Source of the DNA: DASZHJ01 sp035604335
GTDB lineage: Bacteria > Pseudomonadota > Alphaproteobacteria > ATCC43930 > CGMCC-115725
Assembly (NCBI GenBank): GCA_035604335.1
Contig: DATNIT010000284.1
Span: forward strand, 1 to 64,000
DNA length: 64,000 nt
Reading direction: 5' to 3'
Below, in pieces: positions 26,684 through 38,369 of the stretch; the stretch's first letter is position 1, and each line of letters begins with the position of its first letter. The position numbers were made by a program, and so were the translations under genes. The notes under the pieces were generated by a model that did no database searches, was not told the DNA's origin, and saw nothing but the letters and a program-made list of their open reading frames with translations.

Positions 26684-27409
26684 TCAGGCAACGGCCGAGA
26701 CGAGCTCGCCATTCCGCGCCGAGCGAGCTTCGGCGAGCGCGACGAAAATCTCGGTGCGGGTTTCCGGCGATGGCAGCTTGGCGCGGTCCTCGCCGGGAAA
26801 GGCGCGCAGACGCAGCGCCGTCCCCAGGACGCCGGGATCCACCAGGTTCGCGGTCGCCTTGGTGACGCCGAGCTCGCGCGCGTAAATGCGCACCAGCGCC
26901 TCGAGCGCGGCCTTGCTGGCGGCATAAGCGCCCCAGTAGGCGGCGAGATCGCGGGCGGCGGCGCAGGTCACGAAGAGCGCGCGCCCGGCGTCGGATAGGC
27001 GCAGCAGCGGATCGAGCGAGCGGATGAGGCGCCAGTTGGCGGTCAAGTTCACCGCCATCACCTCGTCCCAACTCTTGGGATCGAGGTGCCCGAGCGGCGA
27101 GAGCTTTCCGAGCACCGCCGCGTTGCCGACGAGCACGTCGAGCCGGCCGAAGCGCTGCTGGATCGCGACGCCCATCTGGTCGATTTTGTCGAGCTCGCGG
27201 AGGTCGAGGGGCAGCAGCGTCGCCGGTGTGCCGCCGGCCTTGCGGATCTCGTCGTCGACTTCCTCGAGCCCGCCTTGGGTGCGCGCGGTCAGGATGACGT
27301 GGGCGCCTTCGGTGGCGAAGCGCTTCGCAAGAGCCGCGCCCAAGCCGCGGGAGGCGCCGGTGATGAGCGCCAGGCGGCCCTGGAGCCGGCCGCCGCTCGG
27401 CGCCGCCAT
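26684..27409 (-). CDS. Short-chain dehydrogenase/reductase with Cys in place of catalytic Ser
   Basis: A 241-residue classical SDR. It has the nucleotide-binding TGASRGLG, the NAA-like GNAAVLG, and the active-site Tyr-Lys in YAASK. The catalytic Ser normally 13 residues before the Tyr is a Cys (VTCAAA), so activity may be altered; see findings. It resembles the alphaproteobacterial SDR that follows purF. The gap to purF is four bases, so it is cotranscribed with purF. Substrate unknown. Confidence 0.82.
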   Translation of the reverse strand: MAAPSGGRLQGRLALITGASRGLGAALAKRFATEGAHVILTARTQGGLEEVDDEIRKAGGTPATLLPLDLRELDKIDQMGVAIQQRFGRLDVLVGNAAVLGKLSPLGHLDPKSWDEVMAVNLTANWRLIRSLDPLLRLSDAGRALFVTCAAARDLAAYWGAYAASKAALEALVRIYARELGVTKATANLVDPGVLGTALRLRAFPGEDRAKLPSPETRTEIFVALAEARSARNGELVSAVA

Positions 27410-27413
27410 CGGC

Positions 27414-28868
27414 TCAAGCCGTCTCGGCCAGGAGCGACAGCTGGATCGAGACCTTGCCGGCGTCGTAGTCGGTGAGCGCGATCGGATAATCGCCCGTGAA
27501 GCAGGCGTCGCAGTACTTGGGCGCCGCAGGGTCGCGGCCCGCCTCGCCCATGGCGCGGTAGAGACCGTCGATCGAGATGAAAGCGAGGCTGTCGGCGCCG
27601 ATGTGGCGGCCCATGGCCCTCACGTCGTAGCGCGAGGCCAGGAGCTGCTCGCGCTCGGGCGTCGCGATGCCGTAGAAGCAGGAATGCGTGGTCGGCGGGC
27701 TCGAGATGCGCATGTGCACCTCGCGGGCGCCGGCGCTGCGCACCATGTCGACGATCTTGGTCGAGGTGGTGCCGCGCACGATCGAATCGTCCACGAGCAC
27801 GACGCGCTTGCCCTCGAGGTGCGAGCGGTTCGCGTTGTGTTTGAGCTTGACGCCGAGGTGGCGGATCTGGTCGGTCGGCTCGATGAAGGTGCGGCCGATA
27901 TAATGATTGCGGATGATGCCAAGCTCGAAGGGCAGGCCCGATTCCTGGGCGTAGCCGATCGCGGCGGGCACGCCGGAATCCGGCACCGGCACCACGATGT
28001 CGGCATCGATATGGCTCTCGCGGGCGAGCTCGGCGCCGATGCGCTTCCTCGCCTCATAGACGCTGGTGCCCTCGACCACGCTGTCGGGGCGCGCGAAATA
28101 GATGTGCTCGAAGATGCAGAAGCGCTTGCGCAGCTTCGGGAATGGCCGCGAGCTGCGCACGCCGAGCGCGTCGATGGTCAGGAGCTCGCCGGCCTCGACG
28201 TCGCGCACGAATTCCGCGCCGATGATGTCGAGCGCGCAGCTCTCGGACGAGATGATCCAGGCATCGCCGAGCTGGCCCAGCACCAGCGGCCGGACTCCGA
28301 GGGGATCGCGCACGGCCATGAGCCCGTCCTGCGCCAGCGCGCCCAGGGAATAGGCGCCCTCCACCTGCCGCAGCGCCTCCACCATGCGATCCTCGACCGT
28401 GCGCTTGAGGCTGGTGGCGATCAGGTGAACGATCACCTCGGTATCGCTGGTCGACTGGAACAGGCTGCCCCGCCGCACCAGCTGGCGGCGCAGGTGATAG
28501 GAGTTGGTGAGATTGCCGTTGTGGCAGATCGCGAGACCGCCGAACTCGAAGTCGGCGAACAGCGGCTGCACGTTGCGCATGGCCACTTCGCCGGTGGTGG
28601 CATAGCGGACATGGCCGAGCGCCGAGTGGCCGGCGAGCCGCGCCATCACGTCCTTGGAGGCGAAGATATCGCCGACATGGCCCATATCCCGGTGCGCGTG
28701 GAACTGCTCGCCGTCGAAGGCGACGATCCCCGCGGCTTCCTGGCCGCGGTGCTGCAGCGCGTGGAGGCCCAATGCCACCAGCGCCGCGGCCTCGGAATGG
28801 CCGAACACGCCGAACACGCCGCACTCTTCCCTCAGATGGTCGTCGTCATAAGGGTGGGTGGTCGGCAT
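27414..28868 (-). CDS. purF: Amidophosphoribosyltransferase PurF
   Basis: A 484-residue enzyme of the first committed step of purine synthesis, making phosphoribosylamine from PRPP and glutamine. The N-terminal nucleophile-type glutaminase domain starts at Cys16 (EECGVFG), so a propeptide of 15 residues is expected to be removed. HRGQEAAGI, RYATTGE and NGNLTN follow. The C-terminal phosphoribosyltransferase domain has the PRPP loop VVLVDDSIVRGTTS. cvpA lies upstream, as in E. coli, though here 231 bases apart. Confidence 0.96.
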   Translation of the reverse strand: MPTTHPYDDDHLREECGVFGVFGHSEAAALVALGLHALQHRGQEAAGIVAFDGEQFHAHRDMGHVGDIFASKDVMARLAGHSALGHVRYATTGEVAMRNVQPLFADFEFGGLAICHNGNLTNSYHLRRQLVRRGSLFQSTSDTEVIVHLIATSLKRTVEDRMVEALRQVEGAYSLGALAQDGLMAVRDPLGVRPLVLGQLGDAWIISSESCALDIIGAEFVRDVEAGELLTIDALGVRSSRPFPKLRKRFCIFEHIYFARPDSVVEGTSVYEARKRIGAELARESHIDADIVVPVPDSGVPAAIGYAQESGLPFELGIIRNHYIGRTFIEPTDQIRHLGVKLKHNANRSHLEGKRVVLVDDSIVRGTTSTKIVDMVRSAGAREVHMRISSPPTTHSCFYGIATPEREQLLASRYDVRAMGRHIGADSLAFISIDGLYRAMGEAGRDPAAPKYCDACFTGDYPIALTDYDAGKVSIQLSLLAETA

Positions 28869-29099
28869 GTCTGGACCCTCGGCGGTCGGCGGGTGGGCGG
28901 ACAGTCCCGCCGTAGGCTAGATAGGGACGACTCCGCGGGTTTTTGAGGCCCGGCGAGAAGGGTTCTACACGCTATCCGCCGGTACTTCCAGCCGGGTCGG
29001 CAAACCCCTTGCGCGGTCAATCGGATGCGCCGGAGCCAGCGGCCGGGCGCCGGCCCCGTGGCCGGACATACCTCCGCGAGTCGCCGAGTCCACAGCGCA

Positions 29100-29771
29100 C
29101 TATTGCGACGAGTTCTGCTGGAACAGGCGGTTCATATCCCGCTGCTGGTCGGAGGTGTAGCCCTTGCCGGTTTCGGCGTCAGTGGATTTCGGCGCGGCCT
29201 GGGTGGGCTGCTGGAGGGCGCGGATCGCGCCCGTGGCGTCGCGGGCTTGGTCCACGCGCTGCTGCGCCTCGGCGGCGGTGGTCTCGGCCCGGTTGCGCAC
29301 CGAGCTCGGCACCAGGGCCTTGAGCTTGTCGGCGCCGATCTGCAGCAGGGTTGCCGTGCGTGCCTCCTTGATCCAGACGGGCCGGTTGGCCTCCGGCAGG
29401 GCCCAGGTCACGCCGATATAGACGAGACACGCGAGGATCACGCCGCGCACCAGCCCGAACAGCAGCCCGAGGGTGCGGTCGAGAGCGGAGAGCGAGCTGT
29501 CCTTGACCCGGCGCGAGATCATCGAGCTCAGGATCGAGAGCACAATCAGCACCACCACGAACACCGAGAGCGCCGCCGCGGCATCCGCGACGATGCCCTT
29601 GGCGAGCCACCGCTCCGCGATCGGGCGCGAAAAAGGGAAGGCGTAGAGCGCGGCCAAGCTGGCGCCGATCCACGTGCCGACCGACAGCGCTTCCCGGACG
29701 AACCCCCGGGCGAACGCGAAGAGGCCCGACAGCACGATCAGCACGATGATGAAGATGTCGAACGGATTCAT
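29100..29771 (-). CDS. cvpA: CvpA family membrane protein
   Basis: A 223-residue inner-membrane protein with four N-terminal helices and a CvpA/colicin V production domain (residues about 1-160): FDIFIIVLIVLSGLFAFARGFVREALS (here as FDIFIIVLIVL and ARGFVREALS), LSALDRTLGLLFGLVRG. The C-terminal 70 residues are polar and probably extra-membrane. CvpA proteins contribute to envelope integrity. It lies between radA and purF, the usual alphaproteobacterial order. Confidence 0.87.
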   Translation of the reverse strand: MNPFDIFIIVLIVLSGLFAFARGFVREALSVGTWIGASLAALYAFPFSRPIAERWLAKGIVADAAAALSVFVVVLIVLSILSSMISRRVKDSSLSALDRTLGLLFGLVRGVILACLVYIGVTWALPEANRPVWIKEARTATLLQIGADKLKALVPSSVRNRAETTAAEAQQRVDQARDATGAIRALQQPTQAAPKSTDAETGKGYTSDQQRDMNRLFQQNSSQ

Positions 29772-29854
29772 TCGTTTATTGTCTCACAGGCGGCTGGATG
29801 GCGCCGAAAGATTTCCGCGAATGCGGCGGAGTCGCCCTCGGTGTCCAATCTGGG

Positions 29855-31282
<1,428 letters not shown>

Positions 31283-31300
31283 GTCGATTACTCCAGGCGA

Positions 31301-32095
31301 TCAGGTCGCCCGCACCTCCATCTGGATCGGCCCCTCGGCGCGGCCGTGGATGAACTGCTCCACGAAGGGATTGCCGGAGCGGTCGATCTCGGCGGTGGGG
31401 CCGGACCAGATGATGCGGCCCTTGTGAATCATCGCGATGCGGTCGGCGATCTTGCGCGCGCTCACCATGTCGTGGGTGATCGACATGGCGGTGGCGCCGA
31501 GCTGACGGACGCACTTGATGATGAGGTCGTTGATCACGTCCGCCATGATCGGGTCAAGGCCGGTGGTGGGCTCGTCGAAGATGATGATCTCGGGCTCGAC
31601 GCAGATCGCGCGGGCGAGCGCCACGCGTTTCTGCATGCCGCCGGAAAGCTCCGACGGCCGGAGTTCGCCGACCTCGGGGCCGAGGCCCACCTGGGCCAGC
31701 GTGTCGAGCGCGGTCCTTTTGGCTTCCGCGCGCGCGACGTTGCGGCCCTGGATCAGGCCGAAAGCGACATTCTCCCAGACCGGCAGAGAATCGAAGAGGG
31801 CGGCACCCTGGAACAGCATGCCGAACTTGCGCATGACGCGCTCGCGCTCGCCGGCGGAGCGCCCGACCATTTCCTCGCCGTCGATCTTGACCGAGCCGCC
31901 GTCGGCCTGCATCAGCCCGATGATGCACTTCGCCAGCACCGATTTACCCGTACCGGAGCCGCCGATCACCACCACGCTCTCGCCGACGCCGATCTCGAGG
32001 TCGAGCCCGTCCAGCACGACCTTCCGGCCGAAGGATTTCCTGACGCTGCGGACGGCGATCTTGGGAGTGCCGGCAGGCGGTTTCGGGCTCATCAT
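31301..32095 (-). CDS. mlaF: Mla-type ABC transporter ATP-binding protein (MlaF-like)
   Basis: A 264-residue ATPase. It has Walker A GGSGTGKSV, MLFQGAALFDSLPVWEN (the Q-loop region typical of MlaF), signature LSGGMQKR, Walker B IIIFDEPTTGLD and SITHDM. It overlaps the permease stop codon (ATG-ATGA), so translation is coupled. The longer open frame upstream is only the mlaE gene read in another phase. MlaFE-type complexes move phospholipids between the membranes; no mlaD substrate-binding gene is adjacent. Confidence 0.85.
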   Translation of the reverse strand: MMSPKPPAGTPKIAVRSVRKSFGRKVVLDGLDLEIGVGESVVVIGGSGTGKSVLAKCIIGLMQADGGSVKIDGEEMVGRSAGERERVMRKFGMLFQGAALFDSLPVWENVAFGLIQGRNVARAEAKRTALDTLAQVGLGPEVGELRPSELSGGMQKRVALARAICVEPEIIIFDEPTTGLDPIMADVINDLIIKCVRQLGATAMSITHDMVSARKIADRIAMIHKGRIIWSGPTAEIDRSGNPFVEQFIHGRAEGPIQMEVRAT

Positions 32096-32877
32096 CGACC
32101 CACGAACAAGATCGCGGTGAGGACGTAATCGAGCAGCAGGATCAGGATCGAGGCCGACACCACCGCGTAGGTGGTGGCGGCGCCCACGCCCTGCGCGCCG
32201 CCCTTGGAATTGTAGCCGAAGTAGCAGCCCATGAGCGCCACCACGAAGCCGAACACGCCGGCCTTCACGAGTCCGGCGGTGATGTCGTTGGCCTGCATGT
32301 AGTCCGCGGTGCGTTGGAGGTAGGCGGCGGCGTTGAATCGCAGCTTGTAGCTGCCGACCAGGAAGCCGCCGAAGACGCCGATGATGTCGGCAACGAACAC
32401 CAGAATCGGCAGCGTAATGGTGCCCGCGAGCACGCGCGGCACGACCAGGTATTTGAAGGGGCTGGTGGATAGGGTGGTGAGCGCGTCGATCTGGTCGGTG
32501 ACGCGCATGGTGCCGAGCTCGGCGGCGATGGCGGCGCCGATGCGTCCCGCCACCATCAGGCCCGCGATCACCGGCCCGAGCTCGCGGGTGACCGACAGCA
32601 CCACCACCGTCGGCACCGCGCTCTCGGCGGCGAAGTTGCTGAAGCCGGTATAGGTCTGCAGCGCCAGCACCATGCCCGTGAACAGCGCGGTCAAGCCCAC
32701 GACCGGCAGCGAGTAGTAGCCGATGTCGATCACCTGCCGCCCGATCAGGCGCAGATAGATCGGCGGCCGCACGCAATGGCTGAGGGCCGAGAGAGTGAAG
32801 AGGGCCATCCGCCCGCTGGCCGCGAGCCCGTTCAGGAAGACCGCGCCGATCGAGGCGAGAAAGCCGAGAAGCGGCAT
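32092..32877 (-). CDS. mlaE: Mla-type ABC transporter permease (MlaE-like)
   Basis: A 261-residue permease of the MlaE/DUF140 family: VVGLTALFTGMVLALQTYTGF, ELGPVIAGLMVAGRIGAAIAAELGTM (here as ELGPVIAGLMVAGRIG and AAIAAELGTMRVTDQIDAL, each shortened) and YYGYNSKGG-like CYFGYNSKGGAQGVG. Five to six helices. It lies four bases downstream of the alr stop codon. Part of a predicted inner-membrane lipid transport complex with the ATPase that follows. Confidence 0.88.
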   Translation of the reverse strand: MPLLGFLASIGAVFLNGLAASGRMALFTLSALSHCVRPPIYLRLIGRQVIDIGYYSLPVVGLTALFTGMVLALQTYTGFSNFAAESAVPTVVVLSVTRELGPVIAGLMVAGRIGAAIAAELGTMRVTDQIDALTTLSTSPFKYLVVPRVLAGTITLPILVFVADIIGVFGGFLVGSYKLRFNAAAYLQRTADYMQANDITAGLVKAGVFGFVVALMGCYFGYNSKGGAQGVGAATTYAVVSASILILLLDYVLTAILFVGR

Positions 32878-32881
32878 TCGC

Positions 32882-34033
32882 CTAAGCGCCGTGATAGACG
32901 CGGTGGTAGCGGCGGCCGAGGGCGGTGAGTACCTCGTAGCCGATGGTGCCGGCCCGAGTGCCCACGACGTCCGCGGGGTTCTTGGCGTCGATGAGATCGG
33001 CGAAGCCGCCGACCTGGACCAGCGCGGGGTCGAGACCCGTCACGTCGAGCGTCATCAAGTCCATGGAAATGCGCCCGACGACCGGAACCTGCCGGCCCGC
33101 GATGCTGGCCATGGCGCGACCCTTCGACGAGCGAAACCAGCCGTCGGCGTAGCCCACCGCGACGGTTGCAATGCGACCCCCCCGGTCCATGCGGTGCTCG
33201 GCACCATAGCCAACGGTCTCACCCCTGTCAACGTCGTGGACCTGGATGATTCTTCCCTTAAGGTGAATGACTTGCGACATCGGGTTCAACTGATCTGTGA
33301 GCGGATTTATGCCGTAGAGAGCGGCGCCCGCGCGCACCATGTCGAAGTGAAAATCCGGGCCCAGGAAGATACCGGAGGAGGCCGCGAGGCTCGCCGGCGC
33401 CGGTGGCAATTTGCGCCGGGCGGCGAGGAACAGGCGGCGCTGCTCGGCATTCTTGCCATGCTTGGGGTCCTCCGCGACGACGAGGTGGCTGAGGATCGCG
33501 CGCAGCGAGACGCCGGCGAGGCGGTCGGGCTCGCCCAGCAGGACCTGCGTCTCCGCGCGCGAGAGGCCGAGCCGCGACAGGCCGGTGTCGAGGTGGAGGA
33601 TCGCCGCCGGCCGCTGCTTGAGGGGCAGGGTGAGCTTCCGCCAGACATCGAGCTGGCCAAGGTCGTTGAGCACGGGGATCAGCCGGGCGCGCAGCACGTC
33701 CGCCTCGGTCCGCGGCAGGAGGCCGTTGAGGACCGCGATCTCCGCGGTCTTGAGCGTCTCCCGGAGCGCCAGACCTTCCTCGAGGGTCGCGACGAAGAAG
33801 GTCTTGCAACCCGCGGAAGCGAGCATCTTGGCCACCGGGGCGGCGCCTAGGCCGTAGCCATCGGCCTTCACCACCGCGGCGCATTGGACCGTCTTGCCGA
33901 CCTTCCCCTGCAGGAAACGCCAGTTCTTCTCGATGGCGCCGAGATCGATTTCCAAGATGCCGCTGGCGCGATCGGCGGCAGCATCGACGCTCGCCGGACG
34001 GCGGCGGGGAGGGGCAAGGCGTTTGGAGGACAT
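32882..34033 (-). CDS. alr: Alanine racemase
   Basis: A 383-residue PLP enzyme that makes D-alanine for peptidoglycan. PLP Lys56 lies in VVKADGYGLGA, and the second catalytic residue is the Tyr in GETVGYGAEH near residue 275. DTGLSRLG and SMDLMTLDVT are further family motifs. About 25 N-terminal residues rich in Arg, Pro and Ala precede the barrel. It heads the leftward alr-mlaE-mlaF group. The Shine-Dalgarno before its ATG is weak. Confidence 0.94.
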   Translation of the reverse strand: MSSKRLAPPRRRPASVDAAADRASGILEIDLGAIEKNWRFLQGKVGKTVQCAAVVKADGYGLGAAPVAKMLASAGCKTFFVATLEEGLALRETLKTAEIAVLNGLLPRTEADVLRARLIPVLNDLGQLDVWRKLTLPLKQRPAAILHLDTGLSRLGLSRAETQVLLGEPDRLAGVSLRAILSHLVVAEDPKHGKNAEQRRLFLAARRKLPPAPASLAASSGIFLGPDFHFDMVRAGAALYGINPLTDQLNPMSQVIHLKGRIIQVHDVDRGETVGYGAEHRMDRGGRIATVAVGYADGWFRSSKGRAMASIAGRQVPVVGRISMDLMTLDVTGLDPALVQVGGFADLIDAKNPADVVGTRAGTIGYEVLTALGRRYHRVYHGA

Positions 34034-34189
34034 CGGGGAAGGTGCGGTGCTCAGGCTTTTATGACACCCCCAGTCTAGCGGCTTCCGCGGGTCTCAGCGA
34101 GCATTACGGCCGATTGCCATGCGAATCGAGGCGGCATCGATGCTGCTGTCGGTGCGGGGTTGGACTATAAGCGCTTCAATAGCAGGACA

Positions 34190-34750
34190 ATGGTCCGGGG
34201 GCTCATGCTGACCGCGCGCGCGTCAAGTCGAAAGGGTACGCCGTTCTCCATCCACGATCTGCGCTTCGACATCCTCGATGAGGACAAGCCGATCGGCAAT
34301 TTGATCTATGACAAGAGGGACATGCGAGCCGCGCTCACCCTCGACGGCAACACTTATACCGCGGAGCGCGCGACCGATCGATCGGACGAGCGGCTCTATC
34401 AAACCCTGCTCCGGGTCCTGGCAGGGGGCGCGAAGCCGCCCGCCAATCCCTATGCGCTCAAGGACGCGAGTGGCCAGGTTCTGGCAGTGGCGGAGAAGAC
34501 GAAGCAAGGTTTCTCGGTCAGCCGCGGCGAAGAGGGCTTTGCCTTCCGCAAGCCGTCCTTCTTCTCCCGGCCTTACCATCTCTACCGCGAAGGCAGCGAC
34601 CAGTCGCTGGGCGCGGTCGGGCAGAAGAAGTTCTTCACGACGACCCTGCACATGGACCTGCCGGCCGACTTCGACCGGGCGTTTCAGGTCTTCCTGCTGG
34701 TGCTCTTGCTCAACCTCACCATGCAGGCACTGGAGAGCTCGACGACCTAA
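34190..34750 (+). CDS. Hypothetical protein, possibly LURP-one/tubby-like fold
   Basis: Not assigned to a named family with confidence. The 186 residues are rich in short beta-strand patterns (FDILDEDKPIGNLIYDKR, ALTLDGNTYTAERA, YALKDASGQVLAVAEK) reminiscent of LURP-one-related beta-barrels, and end in a hydrophobic helix (FQVFLLVLLLNLTMQAL), again as in that fold; this is inference. Two ATGs, at this position and five codons later, are both possible; upstream TTG is weaker. It is divergent from alr and converges on the GNAT gene with three bases between. Confidence 0.55.
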   Translation: MVRGLMLTARASSRKGTPFSIHDLRFDILDEDKPIGNLIYDKRDMRAALTLDGNTYTAERATDRSDERLYQTLLRVLAGGAKPPANPYALKDASGQVLAVAEKTKQGFSVSRGEEGFAFRKPSFFSRPYHLYREGSDQSLGAVGQKKFFTTTLHMDLPADFDRAFQVFLLVLLLNLTMQALESSTT

Positions 34751-34753
34751 GCT

Positions 34754-35232
34754 TTACAGCCGCTTCGCCATTTTGATCGAGGTCGGCTGGTCGAAACCGG
34801 GGTGCGCCTCACGGCCGACCTCGCGAAAGCCGCGCGCGGCGAAGTAGCGAAAGTTGTCGGTGAGGGCGATCCGCACGCCGAGGGTGAGAGCGGTGGCCCC
34901 GCTCGCGCGGGCGTGGCGCTCGGCCTCGGCCAGAAGGCGGCTCGCGATGCCGTGCCGGCGAAAGTCCGGGTGCACGGCGAAGCGGCCGAGGTAGAGGTTC
35001 GTACTCCGGCGGGTCGCGAGCACGCAACCCACGAGCCGGCCCCAAGCCTCCGCGATGATAACGGCGTGGTCGGCGAAAGCGGCGGCGATCGTCTCCGCGG
35101 TCTCGCTGAGCGCACCCGACTCGGGTTGGAGCCGTCCCCGGTATTCCTCGAACGCCGTGCCGATGAGATCGGCGATCGCCGCGCTCTCCGCGTGTACCGC
35201 AAATCGGATCGCGGTCTCGCCTGTCCCAGGGC

Positions 35233-35236
<4 letters not shown>
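34754..35236 (-). CDS. GNAT acetyltransferase with an apparent CTG start overlapping the dnaB stop
   Basis: Read from a CTG, the frame encodes 160 residues of a complete GNAT fold: TAIRFAVHAESAAIADLI (strand 1, helix 1), FEEYRGRLQPESGAL, AVIIAEAWGRLVGCV, LGRFAVHPDFRRHGIASRLL (acetyl-CoA-binding motif A with R-x-x-G-I), and FYxxxGF-like FRYFAARGFREVG. The first ordinary start codon, a GTG giving only 92 residues, would remove the N-terminal half of the domain. CTG overlaps the dnaB TGA (CTGA), like the ATGA couplings elsewhere in the window. Substrate unknown. A start at an ATC seven or more codons later is possible. Confidence 0.72.
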
Positions 35237-36768
<1,532 letters not shown>

Positions 36769-37043
36769 GGTCGCGGACTCATATCACCGCGACTCGGCCG
36801 CGCGCTATCGCCGAATCATGCACAGCCTGTGGAACACGCGCACACTTCTCGCAAGCGCGCCGCGCGGCGCCACTATTAACTCGCCGCCGGGCTTTTGCTC
36901 GCCGTCCGTCACGCGGCGACGCTTGAGTGTCTTACTATCTATGCATCAATTGAAATTGCCCTCACGGTCATGAGCCGCCGCGGAGCTCGCCCTTTGCTTG
37001 ATACAGCCATGACCCACCGGAGACGGAAGCGGATCGCCACGGG

Positions 37044-38300
37044 TCAGCTCGCCGCCGGGCTCTTGCTCGCGGTGGTGTTGCGGGTGAGTTTCTCCTGCAT
37101 CGCCTTGACTTCCTGGCGCGCGATCGAGCGCAGGTGCACCTCGTCGGGACCGTCGGCGAATTGCAGGATGCGGCCCTGAGTCCAGATGTCCGGCAGCGGC
37201 GTGTCTTGCGTCAAGCCCTTGGCGCCGAAGGTCTGCATGGCGCGGTTGGCGATGGTGACGAGCATGCGCGGCACCGCGACCTTGATGAGCGCCACTTCTC
37301 TGCGCGCGGCCTTGTTGCCGGACCTGTCCATGAGCCACGCGGCCTTCAGCACCAGGAGCCGGGCCTGCTCGATCTCGATGCGCGAGAGCGCAATCCAGTC
37401 CTGCACCGCGCCGTGCTCGTGCAACAGCCGGCCGAAGGTCTTGCGCTGCAGCGAGCGCTGCACCATGAGCTCGAGCGAGACCTCGGCGGCGCCGATCGAG
37501 CGCATGCAGTGATGGATGCGGCCGGGCCCGAGGCGAGCTTGCGCCAGCGCGAAGCCGCCGCCTTCCTCGCCCAAGAGATTGTCGACGGGGATCCGGACGT
37601 TCTCGAACAGGATCTCGCAGTGCCCCTCGGGGGCCTGGTGATGCATCACCGGCGGATTGCGCACCACCCGCACGCCCGGCGCATCCCTCGGCACCAGCAC
37701 CATACTTTGCCGGCGGTAGGCCTCCGGCCGGTCCGGGCTGGTCTGGCCCATCACGATGAAGATCTTGCAGCGGGGATCGCCGGCGTTGGTGATGAACCAC
37801 TTGCGGCCGTTCACCACCCACTCGTTGCCCTCGCGCTTGATGGAGGTGCGGATGTTGGTGGCGTCGGAGGAGGCGACCTCGGGCTCGGTCATGGCGAAGG
37901 CCGAGCGGATCTTGCCGTCGAGCAGCGGATGCAGCCATTGCGCTTTCTGCGCGGGCGTCGCCGCGAGGTGCAGCAGCTCCATGTTGCCGGTATCGGGAGC
38001 GCTGCAGTTGAACACCTCGGAGGACCAATGAATGCGTCCCATGATCTCGGCGCAGGGCGCGTAATCCAGGTTCGACATCTGCGTGCCCGGCTCGTCGGGT
38101 TTGAGGCCCGGCAGGAACAGGTTCCAGAGCCCTTTGGCGCGCGCCTTGACCTTCAGCTCGTCCATGAAGGGCGGCGGGAAGACGTGCTGATGCTCCACGA
38201 TGTGCGTGTAGTCCGTCTCGCGCGGGGCCACGTGCTCGGCGATGAAGGCCTTGAGCTCGGCCTGAATTCGGTTCGATTTCTCCGAGTATTCGAAGTCCAT
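37044..38300 (-). CDS. Acyl-CoA dehydrogenase (ACAD10/11-like)
   Basis: A 418-residue FAD-dependent dehydrogenase. It has SAFAMTEPEVASSDATNI (FAD and substrate region), WFITNAGDPRCKIFIVMG, the helical C-domain with RLGPGRIHHCMRSIGAA and KTFGRLLHEHGAVQ, and a C-terminal FADGPDEVHLRSIARQE carrying the flavin-contact region. The GPGRIHHCMR segment and spacing fit the ACAD10/11 branch. Expected to act on a medium, long or branched acyl-CoA. It is 70 bases downstream of a PEP-mutase-family gene, on the same strand. Confidence 0.87.
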   Translation of the reverse strand: MDFEYSEKSNRIQAELKAFIAEHVAPRETDYTHIVEHQHVFPPPFMDELKVKARAKGLWNLFLPGLKPDEPGTQMSNLDYAPCAEIMGRIHWSSEVFNCSAPDTGNMELLHLAATPAQKAQWLHPLLDGKIRSAFAMTEPEVASSDATNIRTSIKREGNEWVVNGRKWFITNAGDPRCKIFIVMGQTSPDRPEAYRRQSMVLVPRDAPGVRVVRNPPVMHHQAPEGHCEILFENVRIPVDNLLGEEGGGFALAQARLGPGRIHHCMRSIGAAEVSLELMVQRSLQRKTFGRLLHEHGAVQDWIALSRIEIEQARLLVLKAAWLMDRSGNKAARREVALIKVAVPRMLVTIANRAMQTFGAKGLTQDTPLPDIWTQGRILQFADGPDEVHLRSIARQEVKAMQEKLTRNTTASKSPAAS

Positions 38301-38369
38301 GGCGCGTCCCCGTCTAGGCGCAGTACTCGATCACACCATGCGACAGGACTGCGCCCCTGTCCACGGGAC

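Noticed and set aside
32096..32776. N-terminal extension of the MlaF reading frame
   Set aside because: It is the mlaE gene read in the wrong frame, and the ATG-ATGA coupling marks the real start.
36769..37043. Possible small gene or RNA upstream of dnaB
   Set aside because: Short frames lack ribosome binding sites and no stable, convincing RNA fold or promoter pair was found.
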